Below are positions 51,597 through 64,000 of a stretch of DNA of 64,000 bases, piece by piece. Both the position numbers and the translations under genes were made by a program. The notes under the pieces are model-generated. The model had not been told where the DNA came from, searched no databases, and saw only the letters and a program-made list of their open reading frames with translations. This DNA is from Zelopaecilomyces penicillatus (lineage: Eukaryota > Ascomycota > Sordariomycetes > Hypocreales > Pseudodiploosporaceae), in NCBI GenBank assembly GCA_005765155.1, contig VCCP01000002.1, positions 2,728,001 to 2,792,000 of the forward strand. The letters are read 5' to 3'. The stretch's first letter is position 1. Every line of letters starts with the position of its first letter.

Positions 51597-54280
51597 TTAT
51601 AATAATTATAAATAATATTAATAATACTAGCTTTATTATATTATTTATAACTTTTATATTATTTAATATATATTTATAAAATATTATTATATTTATATTA
51701 TATCTTTTATATTAATTCTTAATAAAAATAAATCTTTTTTTTTAGAATATACTAGTTTTAGTATATTATATTATTATCTATTAATATTTACTTTATTAAA
51801 CTTTTTATAAATAATATTTATTATTAATTATTTAATAATAATAATATTCTTTTATTTAATTTATATTAAGAATACTTATAATATATAAATAATATTAATT
51901 AAGATAAGATAAAATAAAAATTAAAATCCTAATAAAAAAGACTATTTAATAAATTTAAGATAGATTTAATATATTATTAAATTCTATTTTTAAATAATAA
52001 TAAAGAATATAAATTTTTATTTTTATTTTTATTATTATAAATATATAATATTTAATAATAATACTTTAATTTAATATTATTATAATATAAGATTATTAAA
52101 ATAATAAATATTATTTTATTTTATTTTAAAATTATTTAATATTTAAAATTATTTTGTATTCTTTAATAATTCTTATATAAGATTATTTTATTCTTTTTAT
52201 TTTATAAATATTTATTAATTCTAGTTTTTTTTTTATTTATTTTTTATTATTAAAATATTTTTTATTTTTATTCTAATATAATATTCTTATTCTTATTATT
52301 TAATATTTAATAAAGGCCTGGTTTATTATTTATTATTTATTAAAATAAAAATAGATTATTTAATATTTATTTTATTAAATTAATATAAAAGATTAAATAA
52401 ATTCCTTTTAATATATTTAATATAATTATTAAAGATATAAAAATAATAATTATTTTATATTTAATATATAATTAATTTAATTTCTAATTTAAATAATTTA
52501 TTTTAATATTATATAAAAAGATCTATATATTATTTTTAAAAGAAAAGTATTTTATTAAATATTAAGAGTTATTTATAATCTTTTAAGCTTCTTATTATAT
52601 ATAAATAATAATTATTTATATAAGATTAATTTTAAATTAAAGATAATTAAAGAATATAATTATTTATATTTTTAATAATATTTTATTTTTATTAAATATA
52701 GCTTTTATTATATTAAATTAATTTTAAATTTATTTAATAAGTTATTTAAATTTATATTAATTATTAAGGATTAATTATTATTAAATATTAATTAATAGAT
52801 TAAAAGATTATTATTTTATTTAAATTATAAAAAATACATATTTTATTTAAATATTAATTTAAACTTTTTAATTTATATATTTTATATTATTATTTATTTA
52901 TAAATAATATATAATAAATAAAAGTTATTTTATATTATTTAATTTATATAATATAATTTAAAAATAAATTTATTAATTTAAATTCTTATTTATAATAATC
53001 TTTTTTAAAAATCTATAAAAATATTATTAAATATCTTAGAATTATTTAATATATATTTTAATAATTATAAATATTATTATTTTTAATTAAATATATTTTA
53101 ATAAATAATTTATAATAATTATTAAAAACTTAAATTAATTATTTTATTTTAAAAGTTTTATTATAAAATTTATAAATATTTATATTTAATATTTATTTAT
53201 AATAAATAATAATTAAAATAATCTTTAATATAATTATTAAAAGATATAATTATCTTAATATATTAAATAATTATATATAAATTAATAAATTAATTATAAT
53301 ATATTATTTTAATAATAATTATAATAAAAAAATTTAAATATTAATTTTTATTTTAAATATTTTATTAAAAGAAATTATAAATTCTTTAAATAATTATAAT
53401 AATTAAGGAATTTTAATTTAAAAATTAAAATTAATCTTTATAAATTAATATCTTATATATATTTATTATATAATTTATAATTTATTATTTTATTTTAATT
53501 TTAATAAGAAATTATTATATATATTTTATAATTATATATAAATAATAATTATAAATAAAATTCTTTTAAATAATTTAATTTTAAAGATTAAATAAATAAA
53601 TATTTTTAAATAATATTATTTATTTAAAAGATTATTTATTTTTATTTTAAATTATATATATATATATATATATATATAAATTATTTTAATTAAATATATA
53701 ATTTATATTAAAATATTTTCTTTAAAAAATATTAAATTAAATTATTTAAAAATTAAATTAATAATAAAAATAATATTAAAATATAAAAGGATTTTTATTT
53801 ATTTAATTTATTATTTAAAAAGTTTTTTAATATTTATAAAATACTTTAGATTTTTATATTTAATAAATAAAGAAAATAAAAGAAAATAAAAGAAAATAAA
53901 ATAAAATAAAATAAAATAAAATAAAATAAAATAAAATAAAATATAAAATATTATTAATATTTTATATTTATATAAATATTATTTATTTTTTTATAATGTT
54001 TTTTTAATATTATATATATAATGTTTTTTATTTTTATAATAAATCTTAAATATTAAATAATAATTATAATAAATATATTAATTCTTTATAAATATATAAA
54101 AATCTTTTAAATCTTTTATAAATAAATCTTTTTAAAGCTTTTTAAAAATATAATAATATTATTTAAAATATATTTTAAAATTAAATTAATATATTTTTAA
54201 AAAATTATAAAAATATTTAATAAATTAAATAATATAATAAATTATTTAAATAAATTTAATTAAATTTAAAATATTATAAA
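51597..54280. repeat. RIP-degraded AT-rich DNA with simple repeats
   Basis: No gene recognised. It contains a (TA)n run at 53653-53678 and an (ATAAA)n microsatellite at 53871-53944. Confidence 0.6.
53871..53944. repeat. AGAAAATAAA / (ATAAA)n microsatellite
   Basis: Three tandem AGAAAATAAA units are followed by about eight ATAAA units. Confidence 0.9.
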
Positions 54281-54490
54281 ATAAGTTTTTTATAATTTAG
54301 ATTTTATAAAAAATAAAATAAATATTTAATGTTATATATTAATAAATATTAAATAATAATCTTAATATCTTTTTAATTAATAATAATAAATATTAATTCT
54401 TTATTATAATTTTATTTAAAGCTTAATAATCTATATAAAAATCTTATTTTTTTATAACCTTTTTAATAAAAAAAAATATAATAATTAATA
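54281..54490 (-). pseudogene. Fragment of a gypsy reverse transcriptase
   Basis: The minus strand near 54.4-54.47 kb reads KKIRFLYRLLSFK-x-NYNKELIFI, resembling the KKDG..RFCVDYRxLN..T..N..PLPxI block of gypsy RT. Strongly decayed; element boundaries not found. Confidence 0.5.
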
Positions 54491-54783
54491 AAAAGATAGC
54501 TTTAATATATTTTTTATTTATTAACTTTATAATTTATTTTTATATTTTTAATAAATAATCTTAAAATATATTATATAAGGATTCTTAAAATAAATTTATT
54601 TAATATATATTTAATTTAATTTAAATTTAAATATATTAATTTATTATTTGTTAATATAAAAATAAATAAATAATGTTTTTTATTAAATAATATTATAAAG
54701 TTATATAATCTTTTAAGAAATTATAATAAAGTTATTATTTATTTTATATTTATTTTAAATAAATCCTTTAAAATATCATATTA

Positions 54784-54848
54784 TTTAATAATATTTATTA
54801 AAATAATATTTATTAAAATAATATTTGTTAAAATAATATTTATTTTAT
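54784..54848. repeat. 15-bp tandem repeat, four copies
   Basis: The unit AATAATATTTATTAA is repeated about four times with one base change (G in the third). Confidence 0.85.
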
Positions 54849-56490
54849 AAATATTAATAATAAAAGTTTATTTATAATTAAATATCTTTTATCTTTATTT
54901 TTTTATTAATATAATAAAGATAAATCCTATAATTATAATAATATTTATATATTTTCATTAAATAAGCTTTCCTTTATAATAATTTTATTTATTTAATTAA
55001 TTTAAAATTCTTTTTTTTAATAATAAAATAAATATATTTATATTATATTTAAAATAGTTTTAGGATTAAATCTTTTAATAAATTTAGGATTATATATATA
55101 ATTAAAATAAAATCTTAATTATTAATATTTATTTATATCTTAATTATAAAGTATATCTTATAATTTATAATTAATCTTATAATAATATTAAATATATATA
55201 ATCTTAAAGGATATATTAAATTTAAATCTAATTATTAAGCTATTTATTTATTAATTATAATATAATATTTATAAATATAATAGAATATAAAAAAATAAAA
55301 ATTAAGAATAAATATTTATTTAATCTAGTTTTAATATCCTATCTTTTTTTAATTATAATCTAATATTAATCTCTTTAAAGCTATTATATAATTAATTTAT
55401 TTTTAAATAAGATTTAATTTAAAAATAAATTATTTTCTTTATTCTTTATTTTAAAATTAAATATTATATTAGATTTAATAATATTGATATTAATAAAGTA
55501 TTATAATTATATAAAATAATATTAGTTTTATATATATATTTAGTTTTATATATATATTTTTATTTTTAAGAAAAATAATATAATTCCTTTTAATCCTTTT
55601 TATATCTTATATAATATTTAATTATATTTATTATATTAATATTAATAATTAAAATATCTTTATTAATTAAAATAAAGATAATTATATATAAAATAATATA
55701 TTAATTTTAATTTAATTTTATTTTTCTTTTAGATTAAATACCTTAAACTCTATAATAATCTATTAATAATAAAATATAATTATAATATAATTTTTATAAA
55801 GAATATTTTATTTTAAATAAATATTATATATATAATAGCTTAATATTTAATAAAGCTTTATTAATTTTATTAACTTAAATTAAAATAATATATTTATTAT
55901 TAAAAGCTTTTATTTAAAATATATATAAAATATATAAAAGAATTCTTTTAATTATTATATAATATATTCTAATTTAATTTATATTATATCTTTATAATAA
56001 AGATTATAAAAAGCTAGTATTATATATTTAAAAAGCTTATCTATATTATATATTAAATTAAGATTATTAATTAAATAAAACCTTTAATTATATTTTTAAA
56101 AGAATATTTATATATTATTTTAAATAATTTCTTATTATTTCTTATAGCTATTTATAAAATCTATATTAATAATAATCTTATAATAAATCATTATTAATTA
56201 TAAAGAAAAGGTATTCTTATCTTTATTAAATAATTAAAATAAAGAAAAAGATTTATATTTAAAATAAATTAACTTTTTAATCTTTTCTTTAAGATTAAAT
56301 ATTTTATAATCTTAATTAATAATTTATATTTTTATATAAAGAATAATTTTTTTATTTTTTAAAGCTAATAAAATATATCTTTTAAGGTTAATTAAGTATT
56401 CTATTAATTTTATAATAGAAATTATTATTCTATTTTAAATAAGTATTTCTTTTTTAAAAAAATAAAAAAAAGGAAATTTATTAAATATAA

Positions 56491-56635
56491 TAAGCTAGCT
56501 TTATAACTATTATAAATAGGTATTAAAAATAATATTAATAAACTTAAAAAAAAAGAAATCTTTATTTTAATCTTTTTTCTTATATTAATAAGGCTTAATA
56601 TAAGCTTATCTTATTTTTATATTTAAGGCTTAAGC
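56491..56635. repeat. F3: partial third copy of the F repeat
   Basis: It begins at GCTAGCTTTATAACTATTATA and follows F1/F2 for about 145 bases through TATTAATAAGGCTTAA, then diverges. Confidence 0.65.
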
Positions 56636-57529
56636 TTTTTTTTAAGCTTATAATAACTTCTTCTTTAACTCTTATATATCTTAATTAATTATAATAATAA
56701 ATAGCTTAATAGTAAGCTTAAAATAATAAGTTTCCTTTTTTATAATTCTTTTATTTTAAAATAATTTAATAATATTCTTATAGTTATTTAATAATATTAT
56801 TTTAATTAATAACCTTAATAAATAAATAGATAAATCTAAAGGATATATATTTATATTATTATATTATTATAAATATATAGTATTATTATAGCTTATAAAA
56901 AGGCTTTTTTAATAATTAATTAAAAAGATTTATATTTATTAATTGAAAATACCTTTATTAATAATTAAGGAAAATATTATATTAATATTATATTAATATT
57001 ATAAATATATTATAAATATACTATATTAATATTATAAAAACTAGTATAAATATTTAATAATTAATTTAAGATAAAGTATTTTCTATAATTTTATATTCTT
57101 ATAATTAATATCTTAATATTATTTAAAAGAATATTATAATATTATTTTAATAATAATTTCAGTTTTATATTATTAAATAAGATACCTTTTTAAATAATTA
57201 ATCTAAAAAAGGATTTTTATTATAATAGTATTTAAATCTATTCCTTAATTAAGCTAGAATAATTAAATAATTAACCACTTTATTATATAAAATATATAAT
57301 ATTAAAAGTAAATTTAATCTTTAATATTTTAAAGAATCCTTTTTAAAAATTTAAAATAAATTTTATATATTAATTATTAATTATAACTTTAAATATCCTT
57401 TAATTATATAATAATAAAATTCTTAATTATACTTTAGCTTATTATTTAATAATATAATAAATTAATCCTAGGATTAAGATTAAGATTTATTTTATTTATA
57501 AGTTATTATTATTATTATATTAAATAAAT

Positions 57530-57800
57530 ATTTATACTTTAATATCTTTTAAAATAATTAAGATATTTCTTTTAAAAATCCTATAATAAAATCAATAGCT
57601 ATTATATAAAATAACTTATATAGTATTATTATTAATTATAATTTATATAATAATTTTATTTAATTTATTTAATTTATTAAATATATCTTATAATAGAATA
57701 TCTATTATTTTATTTATTTTATTATTTAATAAAATATTAAGCTATTTAAAGCTATAATAATCTTATATATTATTATATAAATGTTTTAATTATATATATT
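57530..57800 (-). pseudogene. Fragment of a gypsy integrase
   Basis: The minus strand gives, in one frame, a zinc-finger-like stretch (IFYYKIYLIN...IK in place of FYWPxMxxDVxxFVxxC), then IAIDFIIGFLKEI, matching the integrase motif [I/M]DFIxGLP. Stops are at former Gln codons. Its RT would lie to the right, beyond or beneath B2. Confidence 0.6.
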
Positions 57801-58436
57801 TATTAATATACTAGCTATATAATTCTATAAATTATATAGGTTTTTTATATTATTTAATTTTAAATAATATAATAGCTTATATTTTATTATAAATAATATA
57901 TTTATATTTAATAGCTTTTCTTTTATATTATTTTCTTATTTAGGTTTTTATATTTTAATTATTTTAATTATTTTAATAAATTTATTATCTTTTATATACT
58001 CTTTAATAAATTTATCTTTTTATTTATTATTAATTAATATTATAATTATAGAATTATATATATCTTTATTTTAAATATTATTAAGCTTATTTAGTATTTT
58101 CTTTTTTAATAACTTTTTTTAGATTTTTTTATAAAATTATTTATCTTTAATAAAAATTATAATAATATATTAAATATAAAATTAATCTTTTTTAGGATAT
58201 AATATATATCTAATTTATATTAATTTAAATAAATAAGTATTATTATAAATTAATAATTTATCTTTATTAAATCTAATATTAATATATTTATTTAATTAAT
58301 TATTCTTTTTATTATTATATAATCTATTAGGATTATAATTAATTAATTTAATAATTAAATTATTATTTTTAATTTTTAATATACTTATATTAAATATTTA
58401 ATTTTAAGTTTAATTAATTTATATCTTTTCTTAGAT

Positions 58437-58510
58437 TTATTAATAATTTATTTAAAAGTATAATTACTTATATTTATTAATAATTTATTTAAAAGTATAA
58501 TTACTTATAT
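58437..58510. repeat. 37-bp tandem duplication
   Basis: A unit starting TTATTAATAATTTATTTAAA is present twice head to tail, with no difference seen. Confidence 0.85.
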
Positions 58511-59243
58511 TTATTAAATTAATATATTTTTATTATTTTATATATTATTTTTAAGATAAAAAATAAAACATTTAATTCCTTATTTATTTATATTAAGTTT
58601 AAGGAAAATAAATCTTATTAAATTATAATAATATAATATTATCTCTTTTATTTAATATATTTATAATATCTTAAATAATTCTTTTATTATTAATATTAAT
58701 TTAAATAAGATTTTGTTTATTTATTTTATTTTAACTTTCTTATTAATCTTTTTAATAATTTAATTATCTTATCTTAATTTATTTAATAAACTTATTTTAT
58801 ATACCTTTAAGGGTTTAATTTTTATTTAAAATCTATAAATAAATTATTTAAAAAAAGCTATTATTTTAAATATATTTAAAGATTACCTAATATAATTAAT
58901 ATTTTATCTTCTTTAATCTCTTTATTTTATTCTTTATTATACTTATATTAAATATATTAATTTAAAATCTAAGTAATTTAATTAATAGATATATATAAAA
59001 GACTTTTAAAATAAGATTATTAAGTATAAATTTTTAAAAAGATATAATATTTTATATAAATACTTATAATAATTCTTAAAGTTATTATTAAAGATAATAA
59101 TATTATTAATATATATCTTAATAAATTCTTTATAAAAATATAATCTTTAAAATATAAATTAATATAAGAAATAGAATTATTAGGGTTAATTATCTTTAGC
59201 TATAATATTATATAATAACTTAAAAGAGAGTGCTATAATATAA

Positions 59244-59698
59244 TATTTAATAAATTCCTAAAGGATAAATCTAATAAAAAGGGTTTATATTAGTAGATAA
59301 GTTAGGGTATTCTAAGCAATAGATCTATTATATAGGTAATAGATACAAAGTATTATAACCAGGGATTAAGTATTAGTATAATAAGCAATAATAAGTAATA
59401 TAATAAAGTTAAAAGTATATTAATAACTATCTAAGCTATATCTAAAAGAATAAAAATTAAGGATATATATATATATCTTGGATTATAATTTAAGCTATAA
59501 TCCTTATTATTAGATTATACTTGAAATTATAAGCTATCCTATTAAATTATAGTTTTAAAAGTAATCCTAAGCCTAGGATTATATTTAGAATTATAATCCA
59601 ATTCTATATAATTCTAAGCCTTTAGTATATATTTAATAATATTATAAATTATATAATTAAGGCCTATTATATAATCTTAGCTATTAGATTATAATATA
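59244..59698 (-). repeat. B2 LTR (3' LTR)
   Basis: 455 bp, TATTTAATAAATTCC... to ...GATTATAATATA, colinear with 14557-15012. It is followed by a TATCTCTCTCTT pyrimidine tract (polypurine on the coding strand). Confidence 0.87.
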
Positions 59699-62310
59699 AT
59701 ATCTCTCTCTTAAAAGGTCTTATCCTTAAGGCTTATAGATATACCTTTTCTTCCTTTCTTAATATTTTATAAGTTATAGGATTTATATTATATTAAATTA
59801 TTTCTTATAATATTAGATTATATTAGAAAACCTTAATATTCTTTAAAGAAAACTATTAAATATTCTATACTAATTAAGGGTATAGATTTTAATAGTAAAT
59901 TAATAGATATATTATATTCTTATTATTTTAAATAAAAATAATCTTATTATATAATAGAAAATAATAGCTTTTATATAGCTTATATAAAATAGGGTTACTT
60001 CTATAATAATATTTTAATAGTATCCTTATATATATAATCTTATTTATATTAGAGTATTTAATTCTTATTAATTTTATTAATAATAAAACTTTTAAAGTAA
60101 TACTATTATTTAAACTCTAAAGAAAAGGAAACTAAAAAGAATATTTTAGATATCTAGGATTAATTATCTAAATTATAATCTCAGCTCTCCTTAGCTTTAA
60201 ACCGCTTATCTTATATTTATAAGCTTAAAAAGAAAACTAAAGAATAAAGCTTTAAGTTAATTTATCAGGGTTTAAAGAAACTAAATACTAAAGATAGGAT
60301 TAATCTAATTCCTACCTTAAAGATATATAAGTATTATATAATATCAGATTTATAGTTTCTAGGTATTCTAAATAAGATAGATTAGTCTTTCTTAGGTTTA
60401 AGTAATAAATTTATTAATTTAGGATCTTTAATTAGGCTAATTAATTCTAAAGGAACTATTATAGTATTAAATAATAATAGTTTAAATAATTAATAGGTTT
60501 TTATATATTATCTTTAGGTTTAAAGCCTTTTTATTTAATAAGATATTTATTTTATTTATTTTTTTATTTAATATTTAATATTATCTTTACTTCCTATTCT
60601 TTTTTAATTACTTCTATTTATATTATTATATATTCCTTTATATTATTAAATACTTTATTTAATAAGGAAATATAGAATATAGGGTATAATTATATATTCT
60701 TTAATAGTAAAAGTTTATAATTAATATTAGAAATAGTTTTCTTAACTTTAAAAGGTTTAAGTTTTTTAAAATCTAATTTATTACTTGATTATATTATTAT
60801 AATATTTAAGGAAATTTTACCTAATATATAGTATAAAAGGTATATTATATCTCTCTTTTTAAAGATTAATCCCTTTAATCTTTATTAATTTATATAATAC
60901 TTTATTCTATTATAGATGATTTAGAGTTATATATAGAGTTCTTTATACAGTTTCTATAGCTATATAGTATTTAATATAGCTTTTTTTAATTTTAATCCTT
61001 TTTAATATAATAGATAGAAAGCTTTAGATATAAATCTATAATTAGTATATATTAATATATTAACTTAGAAATGAATATATTATAAACTAATTATATAATT
61101 AATAGATATTTTATTTAATTATCTTAATAATAATTAATATAAGTATATAAATATCCTTTAATAGTTTAATTAATTTATTTTATTTATCTATCTATTTATA
61201 AATAATAGATAGTATTAAGTTTATATCTAATCCTAAGATATCCTATTAATCCTTATTAAAACTTAAAGGTAAATATTATTCCTTTATTAGATATAATTTC
61301 TTTTAATAAGCTATATAAGCTTATAATCACTCTATTAAAACTATAAATAAGATCTTTAGCTAAGCTTACTTCTAGATAAGGAATAAAGTAAAAGAACTTT
61401 ATTAATCTTTCTATAATAACCTATATAAAGTTATAAACTACTCTTATAAGAGATTCTATAAATAGAGATAGTTTAATAATAAAGTTAAATAATATTAACT
61501 TTTATAGTTATACTAATACTAATAATAATTATAATTCTTTATATAGCTTATATTATATTAGCTTAGTTTATTTATAAGTAATATAATTATTTATTACTTT
61601 CTAGACTATTTATTATAATCCTTTAAATCTATAATATCTTTATACTTGTTTTATAATCTTTATAATTCCTTAATAACTATAAATAAGGAATTTATATAAT
61701 TCTTATATAATAGTTTCTTAGAGTTCTTTAGGTATCTAGAGTTTTTTATTATACTTATAATATCTATATTTTTATTTTATATCTTTAGATACTTTTATTA
61801 TATCTTTTAAGAAGTATATTTACTTAATTTATTTTAAGATAAAATTAATTAATATAACTTAATATATAGTATTTAATTTTATTTATAATATACCTGATTT
61901 GGATATTTAAAAGATTTATCCTTTATAATAAGGCTTTCTATTATTATAATTACTTTATTAACTTAGAGTATCTGCTTTATTATTTTCAGATCCTTTATAA
62001 TAAATAATTTTATAGTTATAATCTATAAGGGTTTTTATATAATAGATTTATTATATATTTAGCTTCTATATAATAATAAAATAAGAGATATTCTTATAAT
62101 TAATAAAAACCTTTATTTAATAATTATTTTCTTATAAATAATATAAGAATTTATTAAAGGCCTTAATAATAGCTATAAATTCCTTATTATAAATTAAATA
62201 ATTAAGTTCTATTTTATAAAGTTTTTTAGAGTAAAAGATAATTAATTATAGTTTATCTTTATTATCTTATTATCTAATCTATACTTTAATAATATAATTT
62301 AAAGTATTAG

Positions 62311-62706
62311 TTTAATAAGAGGAAAACAACATATATAACAACACTAATACTACCTATAGAACTATAGGGTGATTTTAGGGTAGTTATATAGCTAGTATAG
62401 TCTATAAGGATTAAATAGATAAGAAAAGCTATAAAATAATAATACAATGAATTGAACTTAAGGGATCAATTGATTATCCTATAACTGATTAGATAAAGAA
62501 GATAGCTTTTTAATAGCTAGTCTTTTAAATACACTAGAAAATTCTTAGATAGAAGGGGGGAAGAAAACTTAAATTTAATAATATCTATCTATTTAAATAG
62601 CCTGGGTATAGCCTATTTACTTATATAGTTTAATCCCTTTAAGTATAGCTTATATAGTTATAGCTTAATTAATTAATAAAGGGATATATTTAATCTAGCT
62701 ATTAAA
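62311..62706 (-). repeat. C2 LTR (3' LTR)
   Basis: 396 bp, fourth copy of the C LTR and more mutated than the solo copy at 37380. The adjacent ACCCTTTTAAT is the polypurine tract on the coding strand. Confidence 0.87.
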
Positions 62707-64000
62707 ACCCTTTTAATAAATATTAAAGATAATTCTATTATTAAGTTAGATAATATTTATAATTAATTAAATAATAGTATTTAAATATAATCTTTAGATA
62801 TTTATATATATATACTTTATTTCTTTTATTTTATTTATTCTTAATTAAATATTCCTTTAATATTTAATCCCTTTAATTCTTTTAATATCCTTAAAGTATT
62901 TAACTCTACTATTTAATCTATAGATAGAGATATTATTAATTATACTTATATAGTATAGTATTTAGATCTATTAGATTAAATAGCTTAAGTTATTAATCTA
63001 TTAAAGGAAGCTTCTATTATCTCTCTGATATATTAAAGGGTTCCTTCTTTAATTATTCTATTAAAATAAAGATTAATATAATTATTAGAATATTTAATAT
63101 ATAATATAGACTTTTTAATAAGGAATATATTATCTATCTTTTTAATAAATTTAATAATTATAATATACCCTATTACTTTTAAGTATTATAAAAGTAAATT
63201 AATACCTATTTAAATAATAATCTCTCTCTTATATCTTATAGATTAAATTAATAGTATATAGTATAAAAAGGGCTAAGGGTTTAATTCCTTTTATTAGTTT
63301 CTTTATTTCTTTTCTGGATTTCCCTTTTCTTTATTAAAAGGGTTGGTTTATTTATAAGAAAGATATTTATTATTTAATTAAGATACCCTATCTAGGTTTC
63401 TATTAATAAATCGCTTTAGGGTTATAATAATATCCCTAAAAGTATTAATATCCTTATCTAAGTTGATTATAGGGGTATTTAAAGAGGTTAATTTGATTAT
63501 TTATTTCTTAAAGATAATCTATTTCTAAGGATTTAAATATAGTATAAGCTATATTAATATTAATTTTAATTCCTTGCTTAATAAATCTTAATTAGATAAT
63601 CCTTAAGTATCCTTAATACTATTATATATAAATAAACTAAGCTTAAATAAAAGCTTAGAAACTAAATAAATAATAAATAATCTATTTCTATTAGCTCTTA
63701 AAGAATACTATTAAGATACTATTATTTAATTATTATTAGATTAAGTTATAATTGATTTAGCTTTCTTAATAATAATTATATTAATAGTTTTAATTGCTTT
63801 AAGCCTAATTATCTTATTATATTTAAACTTATTATTTAATTATTAATTAATAATAGCTTTAAAGAATATAGGTTTTTATATTCTAATAGAGTAAGTAGAT
63901 AATATTATAATAATCTATATAAATAGTATAAATAGGCTATCTTCTATAAATATATAAAAGACTTTAGAGTTTATATATAATATAGATAAGGTATATCTAT
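62311..64000 (-). mobile_element. C2: second copy of giant element C, inserted in B2, running off the window
   Basis: The LTR at 62311-62706 (TTTAATAAGAGG... to ...TAGCTATTAAA) is followed by a sequence that tracks C1 from 24026 to about 25320 to the end of the window. This includes the start of the antisense coding-like segment. The B homologue in B1 continues at about 17622, so the insertion point is clear. Confidence 0.87.

Larger units (their letters stand above)
54849..59242. repeat. RIP-degraded AT-rich DNA with gypsy fragments
   Basis: No intact gene. It holds an F-repeat start (56491-56635), an integrase-like fragment (57.53-57.80 kb) and a 37-bp tandem duplication (58437-58510). The rest is unassigned. 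Confidence 0.6.
59243..64000 (-). mobile_element. B2: second copy of retrotransposon B, cut by C2 and by the window end
   Basis: The LTR at 59244-59698 matches both B1 LTRs. Sequence to 62310 follows B1 15013-17620 closely, e.g. the block ending AAAGTATTAG, so the orientation is also minus. At 62311 it is interrupted by element C2. Confidence 0.87.

Noticed and set aside
53871..58510. Tandem repeats as a CRISPR or centromere-like array
   Set aside because: They are two to four copies of short AT units with no spacers or higher-order structure; simple slippage products.
59226..59235. AGAGAGTGCT beside B2, like the MITE end
   Set aside because: Only ten bases match and no inverted partner was found; it may be a trace of a MITE hit by B2 but is not supportable.
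1..64000. AT-rich DNA as a mitochondrial insertion or contig chimera
   Set aside because: The AT blocks contain LTR elements with nuclear-type RIP damage and target duplications, and no mitochondrial genes. The composition follows from RIP.

Overview
The window is nuclear DNA from a filamentous ascomycete (Pezizomycotina). Two short gene islands of normal composition (about 2618-5544 and 42536-46620) sit in extremely AT-rich DNA. The islands carry four conserved genes with short spliceosomal introns (GTATGT / GTGAGT / GTAAGN donors, CTRAC or CTAAC branch sites). The AT-rich DNA almost lacks CpG. Decayed retrotransposon frames can be read in it when TAA/TAG are taken as former Gln, Trp or Arg codons, and repeat copies differ almost only by C/T and G/A. 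This is the signature of repeat-induced point mutation (RIP). The species cannot be named from the sequence.

Island 1 holds mmm1 (+, ERMES mitochondria-ER tether) and rce1 (-, CAAX prenyl endoprotease), tail to tail. Island 2 holds crd1 (+, cardiolipin synthase, four exons) and mto1 (-, mitochondrial tRNA wobble-uridine modification enzyme), also tail to tail. Three of the four act in mitochondria, but nothing indicates co-regulation. They are housekeeping genes left between repeat blocks.

The 37 kb between the islands is mostly one nested stack of Ty3/gypsy-type LTR retrotransposons, named here E1, E2, B and C. E1 (6530-41922) is split in its reverse transcriptase by E2 (10945-39626, 214-bp LTRs, target duplication AAAAT). 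E2 was hit three times: element B1 (about 14556-22010) in the integrase, element C1 (23629-36463, 12.8 kb, target duplication ATAT) in the RT/RNase H segment, and a solo C LTR (37380-37778, target duplication ATAT) in the protease region. For all four insertions, removing the insert plus one target copy by eye restores the host reading frame. All elements point the same way (minus).

Element C is the most unusual item. Its minus-strand pol is followed by about 4.5 kb, next to the 3' LTR, that reads as RIP-damaged coding sequence on the opposite strand. The start of this segment recurs in a second copy, C2, at the right edge (62311 to the end), which is inserted in a second B element (B2, from about 59243).

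Right of island 2, a MITE-like element of about 407 bp (46790-47196) has 43-bp inverted ends. The gene-proximal arm looks intact and the distal arm is RIP-mutated. The rest (47.2-59.2 kb) is AT-rich relic DNA with a 1.45-kb direct repeat, gypsy fragments and a few tandem repeats. I saw no tRNA, rRNA or CRISPR.
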